This document shows, piece by piece, positions 17,513 to 27,110 of a stretch of 64,000 nucleotides of DNA; position 1 is the first letter of the stretch, and every line of letters begins with the position of its first letter. Made by a program: the position numbers and the translations under genes. Below the pieces are notes generated by a model that worked only from the letters and a program-made list of their open reading frames with translations, searched no databases and was not told where the DNA came from. The stretch is from Cupriavidus sp. P-10 (GTDB taxonomy: Bacteria > Pseudomonadota > Gammaproteobacteria > Burkholderiales > Burkholderiaceae), in NCBI RefSeq assembly GCF_003402535.2, contig NZ_AP025172.1, forward strand, positions 248,001-312,000, given 5' to 3'.

Positions 17513-19249
17513 TCACCGTGAAAAGACGGTCTTCCCTCCCACGATGGTCTCGAGCACCTGGATATCCTTGATCCGTGCCGGTTCCTCCAGCGGGCTGGCG
17601 GACAGGATGGCGAAATCCGCGAGCTTGCCCGGTTCGATCGAGCCGCGGCTGTTCTCCTCGAATGCCTGCCATGCAGCGTCGATGGTGACCGCGCGCAGCG
17701 CCTGGGTGGGACTGATGCGTTCCGACGCCCCGATCACCTTGCCGCTGCTCGAAATCCGGTTGGCCGCCGACCACATCAGGCGCAGCGGATCCATCGGTAC
17801 CACGGGTGTGTCAGTGTGGATGGTGAACCGCAGCCCCCGCTTGAGCGCGGATTCCGCCGGGCTGATGCGCATGGCGCGCTGCGGCCCGAGGAAGACGTCG
17901 CGGTGCCAGTCACCCCAGTAGTAGGTATGCAGGACAAAGAAAGTCGGGATCACGCCCAGTGCCTTCATCCTGTCGAGCTGGTCGTCGCGCGCCGTCTGTG
18001 CGTGGACGATGATGTGGCGCGCGTCGGCACGGGGGAAGGCCTTCTGTGCTTCGCTGAAAGCGAACAGGATGTCGTCAATGGCGGCATCGCCGTTGCCGTG
18101 GATGGCGATCTGCCGACCTGCTTTGTGTTGCTCGAGCACCAGCGCGGCAAGCTGTTCGCGCGGCATGGTGGGGTAGCCGTGATAGGCGTGATCCTTGCCG
18201 GGCGCGTGCACGTGGTATGGCTGGCTCAGGTAGCCGGTATAGCCCTGGATCGAGCCGTCATCGAAAAGCTTGGTGGCACCGATCCTGAGCAGTTGCGGAT
18301 CCGGTGAGCGGAACTCGGCCTTGCCTTCGATCAGCGCCTTGGCGACAGGAGCGGTGGGCCAGAGTACCAGGCGGATCGGCAGTTGCCCCTGCGCGGCCGC
18401 CTCCTGGACCATGCCCAGCAGCCTGGGATTCCCGAGGGCGCCGTCTTGCGCTGTCGTCACGCCTTTGGCCGAGTAGATGTCGGTGGCCTTGCGGATCGCC
18501 TCGAGATTCTTCTCGCGGCTCGGCGTCGGTATCCTGGCCGCCACCGGCGCCAGCGCGGGGGTCTCCTCCAGTACGCCATTCAGTTCGCCCGTGGCGGCAT
18601 CGCGCCGGAATTCGCCACCCTGCGGATTCGGGGTGTCCCTGGTGATCTGCGCCAGTTCCAGGGCCTTGCTGTTGGCAACGGCAAAGTGGCCCGAGACGTG
18701 GCGAACGAAGATCGGATGATCGGCGGATACCCGGTCCAGGTCGGCTCGGGTCGGGTGCCGTTTCTCCGTGACCAGGGTGTCGTCATAGCCGTGGCCGAGG
18801 ATCCATTCTCCCTTGGGCGTGATTTCGGCCTTGCGCTTCAGGCGCGCGACGATCTCGTCGATGTTCTTGACGGTGCCCACGGGGGCACTGCTCAGGTCAA
18901 CGGAGAATGCCTCCGCGGTACCCGTCGCCAGGAAATGGCTGTGCGCGTCGACGAAGCCGGGAATCAAGGTTTTCCCCTTCAGATCGACCACCCTGGTGCC
19001 TGCCCCGGCCAGTGCCTCGATGTCGCTCCTGCGTCCTACCGCCTGGATGCGGCCGTCGCGTACGGCTACTGCTTCCGCGGTGCGATTGCCGGCGTCCACC
19101 GTCAGTACTCTGCCATTGAGGTAAATCGCGTCTGCATTCGTGGCCGAATTTTCCACGGCAGCGCAGATCGACGGCCCTGTGACGCCGCCCGCCGCAAGTG
19201 CCACTGTCAGGGCGCATCTGATGGACCGCATCTTCGTTGTCGTTCTCAT
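17513..19249 (-). CDS. Exported amidohydrolase, YtcJ-like
   Basis: This is a 578-residue metal-dependent hydrolase of the amidohydrolase superfamily (COG1574/YtcJ type). A signal peptide (RCALTVALAAGGVTGP) suggests periplasmic location. Metal-binding and family motifs are present: IPGFVDAHSHFL (H103, H105), IAIHGNGDAAIDDI, IIVHAQT and FTIHTDTPV, with the C-terminal EPGKLADFAIL seen in this group. Length is normal. It stands alone, with no close neighbours on the same strand. The substrate, probably an amide, N-acyl or cyclic compound, is not predictable. Confidence 0.88.
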   Translation of the reverse strand: MRTTTKMRSIRCALTVALAAGGVTGPSICAAVENSATNADAIYLNGRVLTVDAGNRTAEAVAVRDGRIQAVGRRSDIEALAGAGTRVVDLKGKTLIPGFVDAHSHFLATGTAEAFSVDLSSAPVGTVKNIDEIVARLKRKAEITPKGEWILGHGYDDTLVTEKRHPTRADLDRVSADHPIFVRHVSGHFAVANSKALELAQITRDTPNPQGGEFRRDAATGELNGVLEETPALAPVAARIPTPSREKNLEAIRKATDIYSAKGVTTAQDGALGNPRLLGMVQEAAAQGQLPIRLVLWPTAPVAKALIEGKAEFRSPDPQLLRIGATKLFDDGSIQGYTGYLSQPYHVHAPGKDHAYHGYPTMPREQLAALVLEQHKAGRQIAIHGNGDAAIDDILFAFSEAQKAFPRADARHIIVHAQTARDDQLDRMKALGVIPTFFVLHTYYWGDWHRDVFLGPQRAMRISPAESALKRGLRFTIHTDTPVVPMDPLRLMWSAANRISSSGKVIGASERISPTQALRAVTIDAAWQAFEENSRGSIEPGKLADFAILSASPLEEPARIKDIQVLETIVGGKTVFSR

Positions 19250-19703
19250 ATTCCGGTATCTCCTCCCTTGTCCTTGTGCTTGACCTCGGTTCTGCTTGCA
19301 GTACCCTCCCGGAATCAGGGGTGGGCAGGCCAGCCTAGCTCAAGAGCGGGAGGCGCTCGTAGATCCAGAAGACGACGATCTATGGTGCCAGTGGTCATGC
19401 CGGCGATGCTGTCAGCGGGCCGACGCTGATCCCGTACGAGCAGCAGGTTCTCTCAAGGCTTGCCTTCGACCCGCTACCGTCATTCGCACACGATTTTGCG
19501 AACGGCCGAAGTTCGGCGATCCAGCGGTTGCCGGATACGCCCAGTCGCTCCAAAACTGAACACATCGATTCAAATTACAACACTTCACGAGGCGCATCTG
19601 ATGGACAGCGTCTGAAAAAGACGTCGCCAGACACGGGTACAGTTCATGCGTCAAGGCTTGCGAGGACAGGAGACCTCATATTCATTACGACCTTGGAGAC
19701 GAC
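19250..19703. other. Intergenic region upstream of the alcohol dehydrogenase
   Basis: A plus-strand open frame from about 19360 to 19706 encodes IYGASGHAGDAVSGPTLIPY and QQVLSRLAFDPLPSFAHDF. It looks coding but has no start and no family I recognise, so it may be a remnant. The rest contains nothing identifiable. Confidence 0.35.
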
Positions 19704-20876
19704 ATGACCCACCTGAACATCGCTAATCGCGTCGACAGCTTCTTCATTCCCTGCGTGACCCTCTTTGGTCCGGGCTGCGCGCGCGAAACGGGCGCTCGCG
19801 CCAAAGCACTTGGGGCCAGGAAGGCTCTCATCGTCACGGATGCCGGCTTGTACAAGATGGGGCTCTCCGAGGTCGTCGCGGGGCACATTCGCGAAGCCGG
19901 GCTCCAGGCCGTCATCTTTCCGGGTGCTGAGCCCAATCCCACCGACGTTAACGTTCACGACGGCGCAAGGTTGTTCGAGCGGGAAGAATGCGACTTCATC
20001 GTTTCGCTCGGCGGCGGTTCATCGCACGACTGCGCGAAAGGCATCGGCCTCGTTTCCGCCGGAGGCGGACATATCCGCGACTACGAAGGCATCGACAAAT
20101 CAACGGTGCCAATGACGCCGCTGATTTCGATCAACACGACCGCTGGCACTGCTGCGGAAATGACACGCTTTTGCATCATCACTAATTCGAGCAATCATGT
20201 GAAGATGGCAATCGTCGACTGGCGTTGCACGCCGTTAATCGCCATCGACGATCCGAGCCTGATGGTCGCGATGCCGCCCGCCTTGACGGCGGCGACCGGC
20301 ATGGACGCATTGACTCACGCCATCGAGGCATACGTTTCCACCGCCGCCACGCCAATTACCGATGCCTGTGCGGAAAAGGCGATCGCGCTGATCGCCGAAT
20401 GGCTGCCCAAAGCGGTGGCGAACGGGGACTCGATGGAAGCACGCGCGGCGATGTGCTACGCCCAATACCTTGCCGGCATGGCCTTCAACAACGCATCACT
20501 CGGTTACGTGCACGCGATGGCCCATCAACTCGGCGGCTTCTACAATTTGCCCCACGGCGTGTGCAACGCGATCCTGCTGCCGCACGTGTCGGAATTCAAC
20601 CTCATTGCCGCGCCGGAACGCTACGCGAGAATCGCCGAACTGCTAGGCGAGAACATTGGGGGCTTGAGCGCGCACGACGCCGCCAAAGCTGCAATCTCGG
20701 CGATCCGGACCCTTTCCGCGTCGATTGGCATTCCGGCGGGTCTGGCAGGCCTGGGCGTCAAGACGGACGACCATGAAGTGATGGCAAGCAATGCGCAAAA
20801 GGATGCTTGCATGCTGACGAATCCGCGCAAGGCCACGCTGGCGCAAGTCATGGCAATCTTCGCTGCGGCGATGTAA
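19704..20876 (+). CDS. Iron-containing alcohol dehydrogenase
   Basis: This is a 390-residue group III NAD(P)-dependent alcohol dehydrogenase (FucO/YiaY type). The dinucleotide loop SLGGGSSHDCAKGI (101-114) is present. Fe ligands by comparison with FucO are D201, H205, H270 and H284 (GMDALTHAIEAYVS and HAMAHQLGGFYNLPHG). Length is typical. It appears monocistronic. The sequence favours a short-chain alcohol or 1,3-diol substrate, but that is family inference. Confidence 0.92.
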   Translation: MTHLNIANRVDSFFIPCVTLFGPGCARETGARAKALGARKALIVTDAGLYKMGLSEVVAGHIREAGLQAVIFPGAEPNPTDVNVHDGARLFEREECDFIVSLGGGSSHDCAKGIGLVSAGGGHIRDYEGIDKSTVPMTPLISINTTAGTAAEMTRFCIITNSSNHVKMAIVDWRCTPLIAIDDPSLMVAMPPALTAATGMDALTHAIEAYVSTAATPITDACAEKAIALIAEWLPKAVANGDSMEARAAMCYAQYLAGMAFNNASLGYVHAMAHQLGGFYNLPHGVCNAILLPHVSEFNLIAAPERYARIAELLGENIGGLSAHDAAKAAISAIRTLSASIGIPAGLAGLGVKTDDHEVMASNAQKDACMLTNPRKATLAQVMAIFAAAM

Positions 20877-21422
20877 TGCGTATGTTCCCTGCTGCGAAGG
20901 CAGGAGGGGCGGGCAGACTGCGGACCTTTAGGGAGCATCACCGAAGGTCCGCTTGTGGCCGGCGACTGCTGTTGCGTTCGCGCAAGATTCGGCGGCTACG
21001 GTGAACCGTAGTATGGGGGGGGCGGGCGTGCGCCGGCATTGCCGTGACGTAGCGATAAGTTGCTATAACGTTGCGCTTATCGGCAAGGTTGGCGCGCCGC
21101 CGAGCATAGTGGTTCTCCGCTGCGGCGACGTTGGAGGCATCTGCACGGACGGGGAGCCACCTATATGCGTCGTCCCTGTCATTGGCGTTTGCGACACCAC
21201 TTCTAGTCCGATCCTTCCCGTTTCGGAGCATTCCGCTTTCGCGGGCGTGCCTGTACAAGCTTGCAAATGACGCCGGAGTTTCATCAACGCAGTCAGACTC
21301 TATTGACGGTTAGATCGCGTTTTAGAATGACTGAACGGGTCTCATACTTATGGAGGAAGGGCATTGCCTTTACCCCGAACTAAGCTTTTGGTGCATCTAT
21401 TCGGTTGAACAAAGGGGATCGT
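20877..21422. other. Intergenic region
   Basis: It contains an inverted repeat at 20920-20952. No recognisable gene is seen in the remaining sequence, which leads into the DUF2252 gene and probably carries its promoter. Confidence 0.4.
20920..20952. repeat. Inverted repeat downstream of the alcohol dehydrogenase
   Basis: GCGGACCTT (20920-20928) and AAGGTCCGC (20944-20952) are perfect 9-bp arms around a 15-nt loop, 44 nt after the stop. There is no following T-run, so it is not a classic intrinsic terminator; it may stabilise the transcript or bind a protein. Confidence 0.5.
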
Positions 21423-22544
21423 ATGGCACCGCTGACGCAGGACGTTTTGGGGTACGAGGAATGGCTGCGTCATCAGTGCGATGTCGTAGAAGGCGACCTG
21501 CTTTTCAAGCATGAGCGCATGCGGAAGGACGCACATACGTTCCTGCGAGCGACGTATTTCCGTTGGGCAAAGGGTACTTTACGTTTCGCGGCCGACTGCC
21601 TCGACACTCCGTCCGTGCTAGCTATTGGCGATTGCCATGTCGAGAACTTCGGTACCTGGCGTGATGCAGAAGGACGGCAGGTATGGGGTGTCAACGATTT
21701 CGACGACGCTGCAATCATGCCTTATTCATTGGATTTGGTGCGGTTGGCAACCAGCGCGACCTTGGCCCAGCGGCGCGAGTCTCCTGCGCCAGATGTTTGT
21801 GCGGCCATTCTCGAAGGCTACGTAAACGGTATCCAGCAGCCAAGGCCGGTCTTGCTTGAACAGGGCTTTCCGTGGTTTGGCAAGCTGATGTGGGAGCTCA
21901 TCGACAAACCTCAGGAATTCTGGCAATCCCTGGAGAATTTGGAGCATGTGAATCCGCCGCGCGGAATCGTACGAATGTTCGAGCGAAGCCTACCCCGGGG
22001 AGCCACGCTGGAATGGGTCGCGCCGAGGCGGCGTGGCGGTGGAGGTCTCGGCCGTCCCAGGTATTGCGCTATGGCGAACTGGCAAGGTGGGGCGATCGTC
22101 CGCGAGGCTAAGGCACTGGTGCCGTCGAGCTGGTACTGGGCTAACAACCGAAAGACGAAGGCCTCACGATTTATTGACGTAGCAAACGGCGCATACCGTT
22201 CCCCAGATCCCTTTCTTCAGATTTGCGACAGCTTCATTCTGCGGCGCATCGGACCAGACAGCCGCAAGCTCGACATCGATGATGTTGCGAAGGCGGGAAG
22301 GGGGCCACAGTTGTTGGAGGCAATGGGGCGCGACGTTGGGTCGATCCATGCCGCGCATAGGCGCGTATCCGAAGTGCTGACGCATCTGCGCAGCCAGCCC
22401 AAGGGATGGCTGCTCGACTGCACCGCGCGCTCAACGGCCAGCGTCCTCGAAGACTACGACACCTGGCGAACCCTCGTGCCTTCCGATTCACCGCGGCAGT
22501 CCGACCGTAGGCCACATAGGAAGGCGCACAAACGGGGTCAATGA
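21423..22544 (+). CDS. DUF2252 family protein
   Basis: This 373-residue protein belongs to the kinase-fold-like DUF2252 family. Visible motifs are FLRATYFRW, GDCHVENFGTWRD and VNDFDDA, which resemble the catalytic loop and metal-binding Asp of aminoglycoside-phosphotransferase-like enzymes. The ATG at 21423 is preferred over 21405 because AAAGGGG lies 5 nt upstream of it. The C-terminus is Arg/Lys-rich. No activity is established for the family to my knowledge. It appears to be a single-gene unit. Confidence 0.82.
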   Translation: MAPLTQDVLGYEEWLRHQCDVVEGDLLFKHERMRKDAHTFLRATYFRWAKGTLRFAADCLDTPSVLAIGDCHVENFGTWRDAEGRQVWGVNDFDDAAIMPYSLDLVRLATSATLAQRRESPAPDVCAAILEGYVNGIQQPRPVLLEQGFPWFGKLMWELIDKPQEFWQSLENLEHVNPPRGIVRMFERSLPRGATLEWVAPRRRGGGGLGRPRYCAMANWQGGAIVREAKALVPSSWYWANNRKTKASRFIDVANGAYRSPDPFLQICDSFILRRIGPDSRKLDIDDVAKAGRGPQLLEAMGRDVGSIHAAHRRVSEVLTHLRSQPKGWLLDCTARSTASVLEDYDTWRTLVPSDSPRQSDRRPHRKAHKRGQ

Positions 22545-22641
22545 CAACCGCCCACTTCCCTTTTGGACGTCAAGGTCGTGCCGCCGCGCAACTGTATGGT
22601 ATCGGCATTGACCGCCGAGATTTGAGCGGGGGAGGCGGGTG

Positions 22642-22851
22642 TCAAGCCTTCGGCGGACGCCCCGTTTTCACGGCTTCGAGCTTCCTGATTGCCGCCAGCA
22701 GCTCCTTCGGCGACCTCTCGGTCAGCAGCAACAACCCAGCACGCAGAATTTCGCTCTTCTTGATGCGCACGCCACCCTCCAGACAGCGCCCCTTCAGTTC
22801 AGCGATCTTCTGGTAGTCCGACTTCGGCATCGTGAAACTGTCGCGTACCAC
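22642..22851 (-). CDS. Small putative DNA-binding protein, possibly N-terminally truncated
   Basis: The 69-residue product reads VRDSFTMPKSDYQKIAELK followed by RIKKSEILRAGLLLL, a pattern like ribbon-helix-helix proteins found in Burkholderiales. The only start is a GTG at 22851. Homologues I recall carry a longer basic N-terminal tail, and the frame is open a little further upstream (LAKREK) without a start. It may therefore be a truncated copy. A role in regulation is a guess. Confidence 0.6.
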   Translation of the reverse strand: MVRDSFTMPKSDYQKIAELKGRCLEGGVRIKKSEILRAGLLLLTERSPKELLAAIRKLEAVKTGRPPKA

Positions 22852-23345
22852 CTTTTCGCGCTTGGCTAGGAAGTGGCTGTCACAGTAATGTCATTTGGAT
22901 GCCGACATAATCGATCATCAAGCAACTCTGCAGCTTCGAATGATGCACGTAACGATTCGTACTTTTACTATCCCAGGAAAGCGGAGCCGCGAGCCGCTAC
23001 ACCAAGCGGCTGTGTACGCCACGAAGGCACAGGACGCCGCTCCTCTAATGAGAAGTGATTGGAGTCAGAGAGAGTCCGAGGTATTCAAAGCAGCGATGAA
23101 TTGGGCTCGACGGAATTCCTATATCGTGTCGAATCCCCGGCCAGGCTCATTCTATGGAATCGCTGCTGGTCACTAAGTGGAACGGCTACCATCGCACTGC
23201 TGGCCGGTGCGATGGGATTGAGGCGCGATAGTACGTTTCAACCTACTATTTACCGCGCCCGGTACCATTGGTGTGCCGATATGAGAAAAGTGGTGGCTAG
23301 CCGTGGTGGCATCCATCGAGGCCGGCCGTCGCGGCAGTCCAGCAT
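22852..23345. other. Intergenic region with a weak open frame
   Basis: A plus-strand frame from 22940 to 23176 (MMHVTIRTFTIPGKRSREP onward, about 78 codons) has no recognised domain and no clear ribosome site. Base composition is lower in GC than in the neighbouring genes. Nothing else is identifiable. Confidence 0.3.
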
Positions 23346-24884
23346 TCACTTCGGCGAGCCTGGGCGACTTGTGCTTCGGAACCGCTTCCAAAGCCTCCGT
23401 TGATTATCACGATCGTCCGCTACGCGCGCCGCCAGGAAGCCGCGCGCATAGCCCGCACCATCCGAGGCCTTCCGATGGTGCTGCTGCAGATGGCTAAGCA
23501 GGCCATCTGCTACCGCCATGTCGTTGCCCCAACCCAGATCATCCTGCAGTTTCGCCAGTACCTGTCGATACGGCTTCAGGCTCTTCTGCTCGAAGAGGTC
23601 CGCGAAGAACTCAACCGCGTAGCGCAGCTTCTTTGCCGCGATCCGTGCGCGGTGGCGATGATGCGCATCGAGCTTGTGCAGGCCTCGGCCACGGCGGACC
23701 AGCCTGCGATGGCGTTGGCGCAGGACCCGATCTGCAAGCACGCCGATACGCTTCTTGAGCATCTTGCGCGTGTCATCGGACGTATCGCGCCATGGGTTCG
23801 TCGTTATCCAGTGATCGAGCGCAAGCGCAACGCGTGCATAGCGCGGCGACTGTACCGCAGCCGTTGCCTTGGCATGGCGGTCCTCTGCGATTTCGGCGGC
23901 CGCCGCCTTGGTTTCCGCCATGGGGTCGGGCTTGTCGTCGCCTGCATCAACCTGCGACAACGTGGAGTGTGCCAGCACATACCAGTCACGTGATTGGCCG
24001 AGCTCGTCGGCAATCCACTTCACTTCATCCTCGAGGGCAGCCGGCAGTTTGACCACATCCTCGAACATGTCGAGCGCGGAACGGAAGCGGCGCAGGCCCA
24101 CGCGCATCTGATGCACGCCCTCGGGCGAATGTCCGGTGGCTACCAGCGGCACATTGGCATGCACCTGGGCCAGGCAGTTGTGCAATATCTTGCACAGGGC
24201 CTCTTCCACAGTGTCTTTCTTCCTCAGGGCGATGGGCAGGGCTTTGATCGCCGAGCGGTTGTCGCATACCAGCAAGTCGTAGCCCCGGTCGCTCTTGCTC
24301 TGCATGCTTAGGCTTAACGGTACCTTATCGATGAGCCGGAGGCCGACTTCGCCAAGGCGGCGGGGATCGCCATGCTTGAGTTCCAGTTCAAGCTCGCAGA
24401 AGGAGCGAGCATGCTCTGCCGCCGTGATCACGCCGGTGTCTAGTGCGAGTTCGATCTCCTCGCCGCTCGTCGGCCTTAGCGTCCACAATTTCCGGGTGAC
24501 CGTGCTTCGAAAAATTGGGGCTAGCTGATCTGACAGCGATGCGTTCTTGAGGACATGTGAAAGCGGCGAAGACTTTGGCACAGCGGCGCGCAAGGCTTCG
24601 AGATCGGGTTTCGCCTCTTTCAACTCGGATTCGTACTCTTCGCGCTCGAAGATCCCGGCGCGCTGCTCGCCGGTAGACTTCAGGGTCTGCACGATCTGGT
24701 CGCCATCGCGGCGAACGCGCAAAGCTGCACCGTTTCGCCGCAGGAGAAAGTCGGGAGTATCGAAGTATTCGCTTTCCAGGGCCTGCTCCTGTGGCGAAAG
24801 CAGTTCCGCGTCCAGAAGCGTTGGCAATTCGCGAATGGCGGCGTCCTGGTCCCCCGCCACTTCAAACTTCAGTTCGTTCTCCAT
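23346..24884 (-). CDS. CYTH-CHAD domain protein
   Basis: The N-terminal CYTH domain (about 1-200) has the ExExK signature at residues 2-6 (ENELK) and charged strands such as LRVRRDGDQIVQTLK, typical of triphosphate tunnel metalloenzymes. The C-terminal CHAD domain (about 225-500) is helical and rich in His and Arg (VHQMRVGLRRFRSALDMF, HRHRARIAAKKLRYAVEFF). CYTH-CHAD proteins are linked to inorganic triphosphate hydrolysis and polyphosphate granule binding. Length 512 aa is normal. It is monocistronic. The tunnel-enzyme activity is family knowledge, not shown here. Confidence 0.9.
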   Translation of the reverse strand: MENELKFEVAGDQDAAIRELPTLLDAELLSPQEQALESEYFDTPDFLLRRNGAALRVRRDGDQIVQTLKSTGEQRAGIFEREEYESELKEAKPDLEALRAAVPKSSPLSHVLKNASLSDQLAPIFRSTVTRKLWTLRPTSGEEIELALDTGVITAAEHARSFCELELELKHGDPRRLGEVGLRLIDKVPLSLSMQSKSDRGYDLLVCDNRSAIKALPIALRKKDTVEEALCKILHNCLAQVHANVPLVATGHSPEGVHQMRVGLRRFRSALDMFEDVVKLPAALEDEVKWIADELGQSRDWYVLAHSTLSQVDAGDDKPDPMAETKAAAAEIAEDRHAKATAAVQSPRYARVALALDHWITTNPWRDTSDDTRKMLKKRIGVLADRVLRQRHRRLVRRGRGLHKLDAHHRHRARIAAKKLRYAVEFFADLFEQKSLKPYRQVLAKLQDDLGWGNDMAVADGLLSHLQQHHRKASDGAGYARGFLAARVADDRDNQRRLWKRFRSTSRPGSPK

Positions 24885-25370
24885 GGGTATTGCTGCTCCT
24901 AAGGGCGATGGGGCATGTCTAACGCGGCTTGCCTATCAGTTCCTACACCAGATCGCAGGATTTACCCATCCGTGTCGGCGAAAGCCGGCTCTTCGGACAT
25001 TGCATTCGCGATCGTAGATACCCGTGCAAGAGATATGCCGTCAGCGGGCGGCGAGAAGCAGACATTCAGCAATGAAAAGTCCGGCAGCCGAATGGTTCAC
25101 ATCGTATTGCAAGCATTACCGTCAGATAACCAGCCATTCGACACTTGGTATGACTTCACCCTGCCGACGCAGCGGTTTGGAGCCGGTGCGACACGACGCC
25201 AATACCTTGAACCGTTGTGTTTGGAGCACATAAGGAGGAGATGTGGGAGAGGGTGGCCGGGATTCGAAAAAGATCCGCCACATCTTCGCTAAGCCTCGAA
25301 CCCCACCGTTTGGATGATTGCAGCGGGCGCATTGCTGGCCAAAAATCAGGAAGAAGGAAGGGGGACCACC
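24885..25370. other. Intergenic region upstream of the porin
   Basis: I see no recognisable coding frame or RNA. It should contain the porin promoter and a leader. Confidence 0.35.
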
Positions 25371-26462
25371 ATGCGACGACTACCTCTCGTTGACATATCC
25401 TTGTTCTTCGCAATGATAGGGTGTTGTTCAAGCGTCCACGCCCAGTCCGGCGTGACGCTGTTCGGTATCGCCGACGCCGGTATCGAATTCAGCAATAATG
25501 CAGGCCGCAATGGCGACAGTCTCGTGCGGCTGGTTTCCGGGAACCAGTCTGGCTCGCGTTGGGGGCTGCGGGGCATGGAGGATTTGGGCAGCGGGCTGAA
25601 GGCAGTCTTTCTGCTGGAAAGCGGCTTCGACATCGATACCGGCAATTCGGGCCAGGGCGGGCGTCTGTTCGGCCGCAATGCCTATGCAGGGCTCGACAGC
25701 CAATACGGCTCACTGCTGCTGGGACGGCAGCAAACCGCCATGCGCGAATTCGGCAATATCTATGACCCCAATGCGATTGCCGACCGCTACAGCATCCTCT
25801 CGATTGCGCCGGAGTTTGGCGCGCGCGCGGACAATACCGTCAAGTATGTGGGCAAGTTCGGCAAGCTGACCGGCCAGGCTTTCTACTCATTCCAGGCTAA
25901 TGGCAGCGAAGTGGCCGGCAGCAACGTTTTCGGACGTAATTTCGGCGCGTTCCTCAACTATGCCTCCGGCCCCTTCGCGCTGGGCGTGGCCTATGACGAT
26001 GCGCACGTCGGCACGCCGACAAACCAGGCGCCGGTCCTGAGGCGCGTTTCCGTGGCTGGCACCTATGCAGTGGGTGATGCGAAGGTCTATGCCGGCTACC
26101 GCCTGGCGAAGGCCTATGATGGTGCCATGCTGCCGGGCGCCCAGGCGGCTAACACCGGCTCGAACCTCTACTGGCTGGGCCTGGCTTACAAATTGGCGCC
26201 GGCGTTCTCTCTGACTGGCGCGGCATACTACCAAGACTTCCGCCAGACCGCATCCGACCCGTGGCAATTTGTGCTTACCAGCGATTATTCACTCAGCAAA
26301 CGCACCGACCTCTACGCCTCGGTCTCCTACGCGCTAAACAAGGATAACTCGGCACTGGGGGTCAACGGCTTCAACAGTGGCAGTGGCACGTCGGCTGTCT
26401 TCAACGTACAGCCTGGCAAGGATCAGGTGGGTGCGGTGGTGGGCGTTCGTCACCGGTTCTGA
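25371..26462 (+). CDS. General outer-membrane porin
   Basis: This is a Gram-negative porin of the beta-proteobacterial OmpC-like type. The ATG at 25371 is chosen because AGGGGGACC precedes it and the signal peptide (LVDISLFFAMIGCCSSVHAQS) begins there. The mature protein starts SGVTLFGIADAGIEF, the hallmark of the family. It then shows SGSRWGLRGMEDLGSGLKAV, GRNAYAGLDSQYGSLLLGRQ and the constriction-loop region. It ends in VGAVVGVRHRF with the terminal Phe needed for Bam assembly. At 363 residues it is full length. It allows passive diffusion of small solutes. Confidence 0.93.
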   Translation: MRRLPLVDISLFFAMIGCCSSVHAQSGVTLFGIADAGIEFSNNAGRNGDSLVRLVSGNQSGSRWGLRGMEDLGSGLKAVFLLESGFDIDTGNSGQGGRLFGRNAYAGLDSQYGSLLLGRQQTAMREFGNIYDPNAIADRYSILSIAPEFGARADNTVKYVGKFGKLTGQAFYSFQANGSEVAGSNVFGRNFGAFLNYASGPFALGVAYDDAHVGTPTNQAPVLRRVSVAGTYAVGDAKVYAGYRLAKAYDGAMLPGAQAANTGSNLYWLGLAYKLAPAFSLTGAAYYQDFRQTASDPWQFVLTSDYSLSKRTDLYASVSYALNKDNSALGVNGFNSGSGTSAVFNVQPGKDQVGAVVGVRHRF

Positions 26463-26871
26463 TGCGCCTTGCCACGGAGCGTGCGCGGCCCTCCCGGGTC
26501 CCCTTCCGGGCTTCCATGGTCGAGAGCGGGTCTCGAACGGAACAGTCGCGCAGGTCGCGCTCGCTTACCTGGCGGCAGACTACGGCGACGGCTTCTACGG
26601 CACCGGGGAACGCGGCGCGTTCGCCATCGAGGCCGTTAGCCGTGCATACCTGCGGTCGAATCCTGGTGGGGAACGGGAAGCTACCCTGAAGGCTACGCCG
26701 CTAGGCAGTTCCCGACCCGCAACGGCCTTCGATCACGCCTGCAGTTGGCTGGACGCGTGCACCGCCCCTGGTCTGCCGCAGACAGTTGCGGCGGTTGTCG
26801 ACGTCATGTCAGGCCAGACGACATGATCCCACTGCTGCACATGGAGGTGGACAGCATTGCTCCACCAAAAA
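26463..26871. other. Unrecognised remnant frame downstream of the porin
   Basis: A plus-strand frame ending at 26826 encodes SNGTVAQVALAYLAADYGDG then FYGTGERGAFAIEAVSRAYL. It reads like real protein but lacks a proper start, and I cannot name a family. It is probably the 3' end of a deleted gene. Confidence 0.35.
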
Positions 26872-26887
26872 TTGCTTGCGCTTTATA

Positions 26888-26910
26888 ACTACGACTACTA
26901 CTATCGTAGT
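26888..26910. promoter_or_regulatory. Palindromic operator copy 3 upstream of the RND operon
   Basis: ACTACGA (26888-26894), N9, TCGTAGT (26904-26910). The symmetry extends to ATAACTACGA and TCGTAGTTAT (26885-26913). TTGCTT (26872-26877) could serve as a -35 element, placing the palindrome over the -10 region. It lies 200 bp before the first pump gene. Confidence 0.8.
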
Positions 26911-27110
26911 TATGGTGGCATGTCGGTGCTACCGATATGCCACGGTGCGGCGTACTGGGTTAAGGGCCGGGGACTGCATGTTTCGATACGCTGAAATGGC
27001 AATCGGAGCCTTCATGGCCACTAGCGCACCAGCGACCTCCAGTTTTGAGGCTGGATTGAGGGAAGGGCGCATCGACTCAAGAGTCTCAAAGATGCATGGA
27101 GTGAAGAAGG

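Noticed and set aside
18383..19429. 348-codon plus-strand open frame
   Set aside because: It is antisense to the amidohydrolase, which has a signal peptide and full metal motifs.
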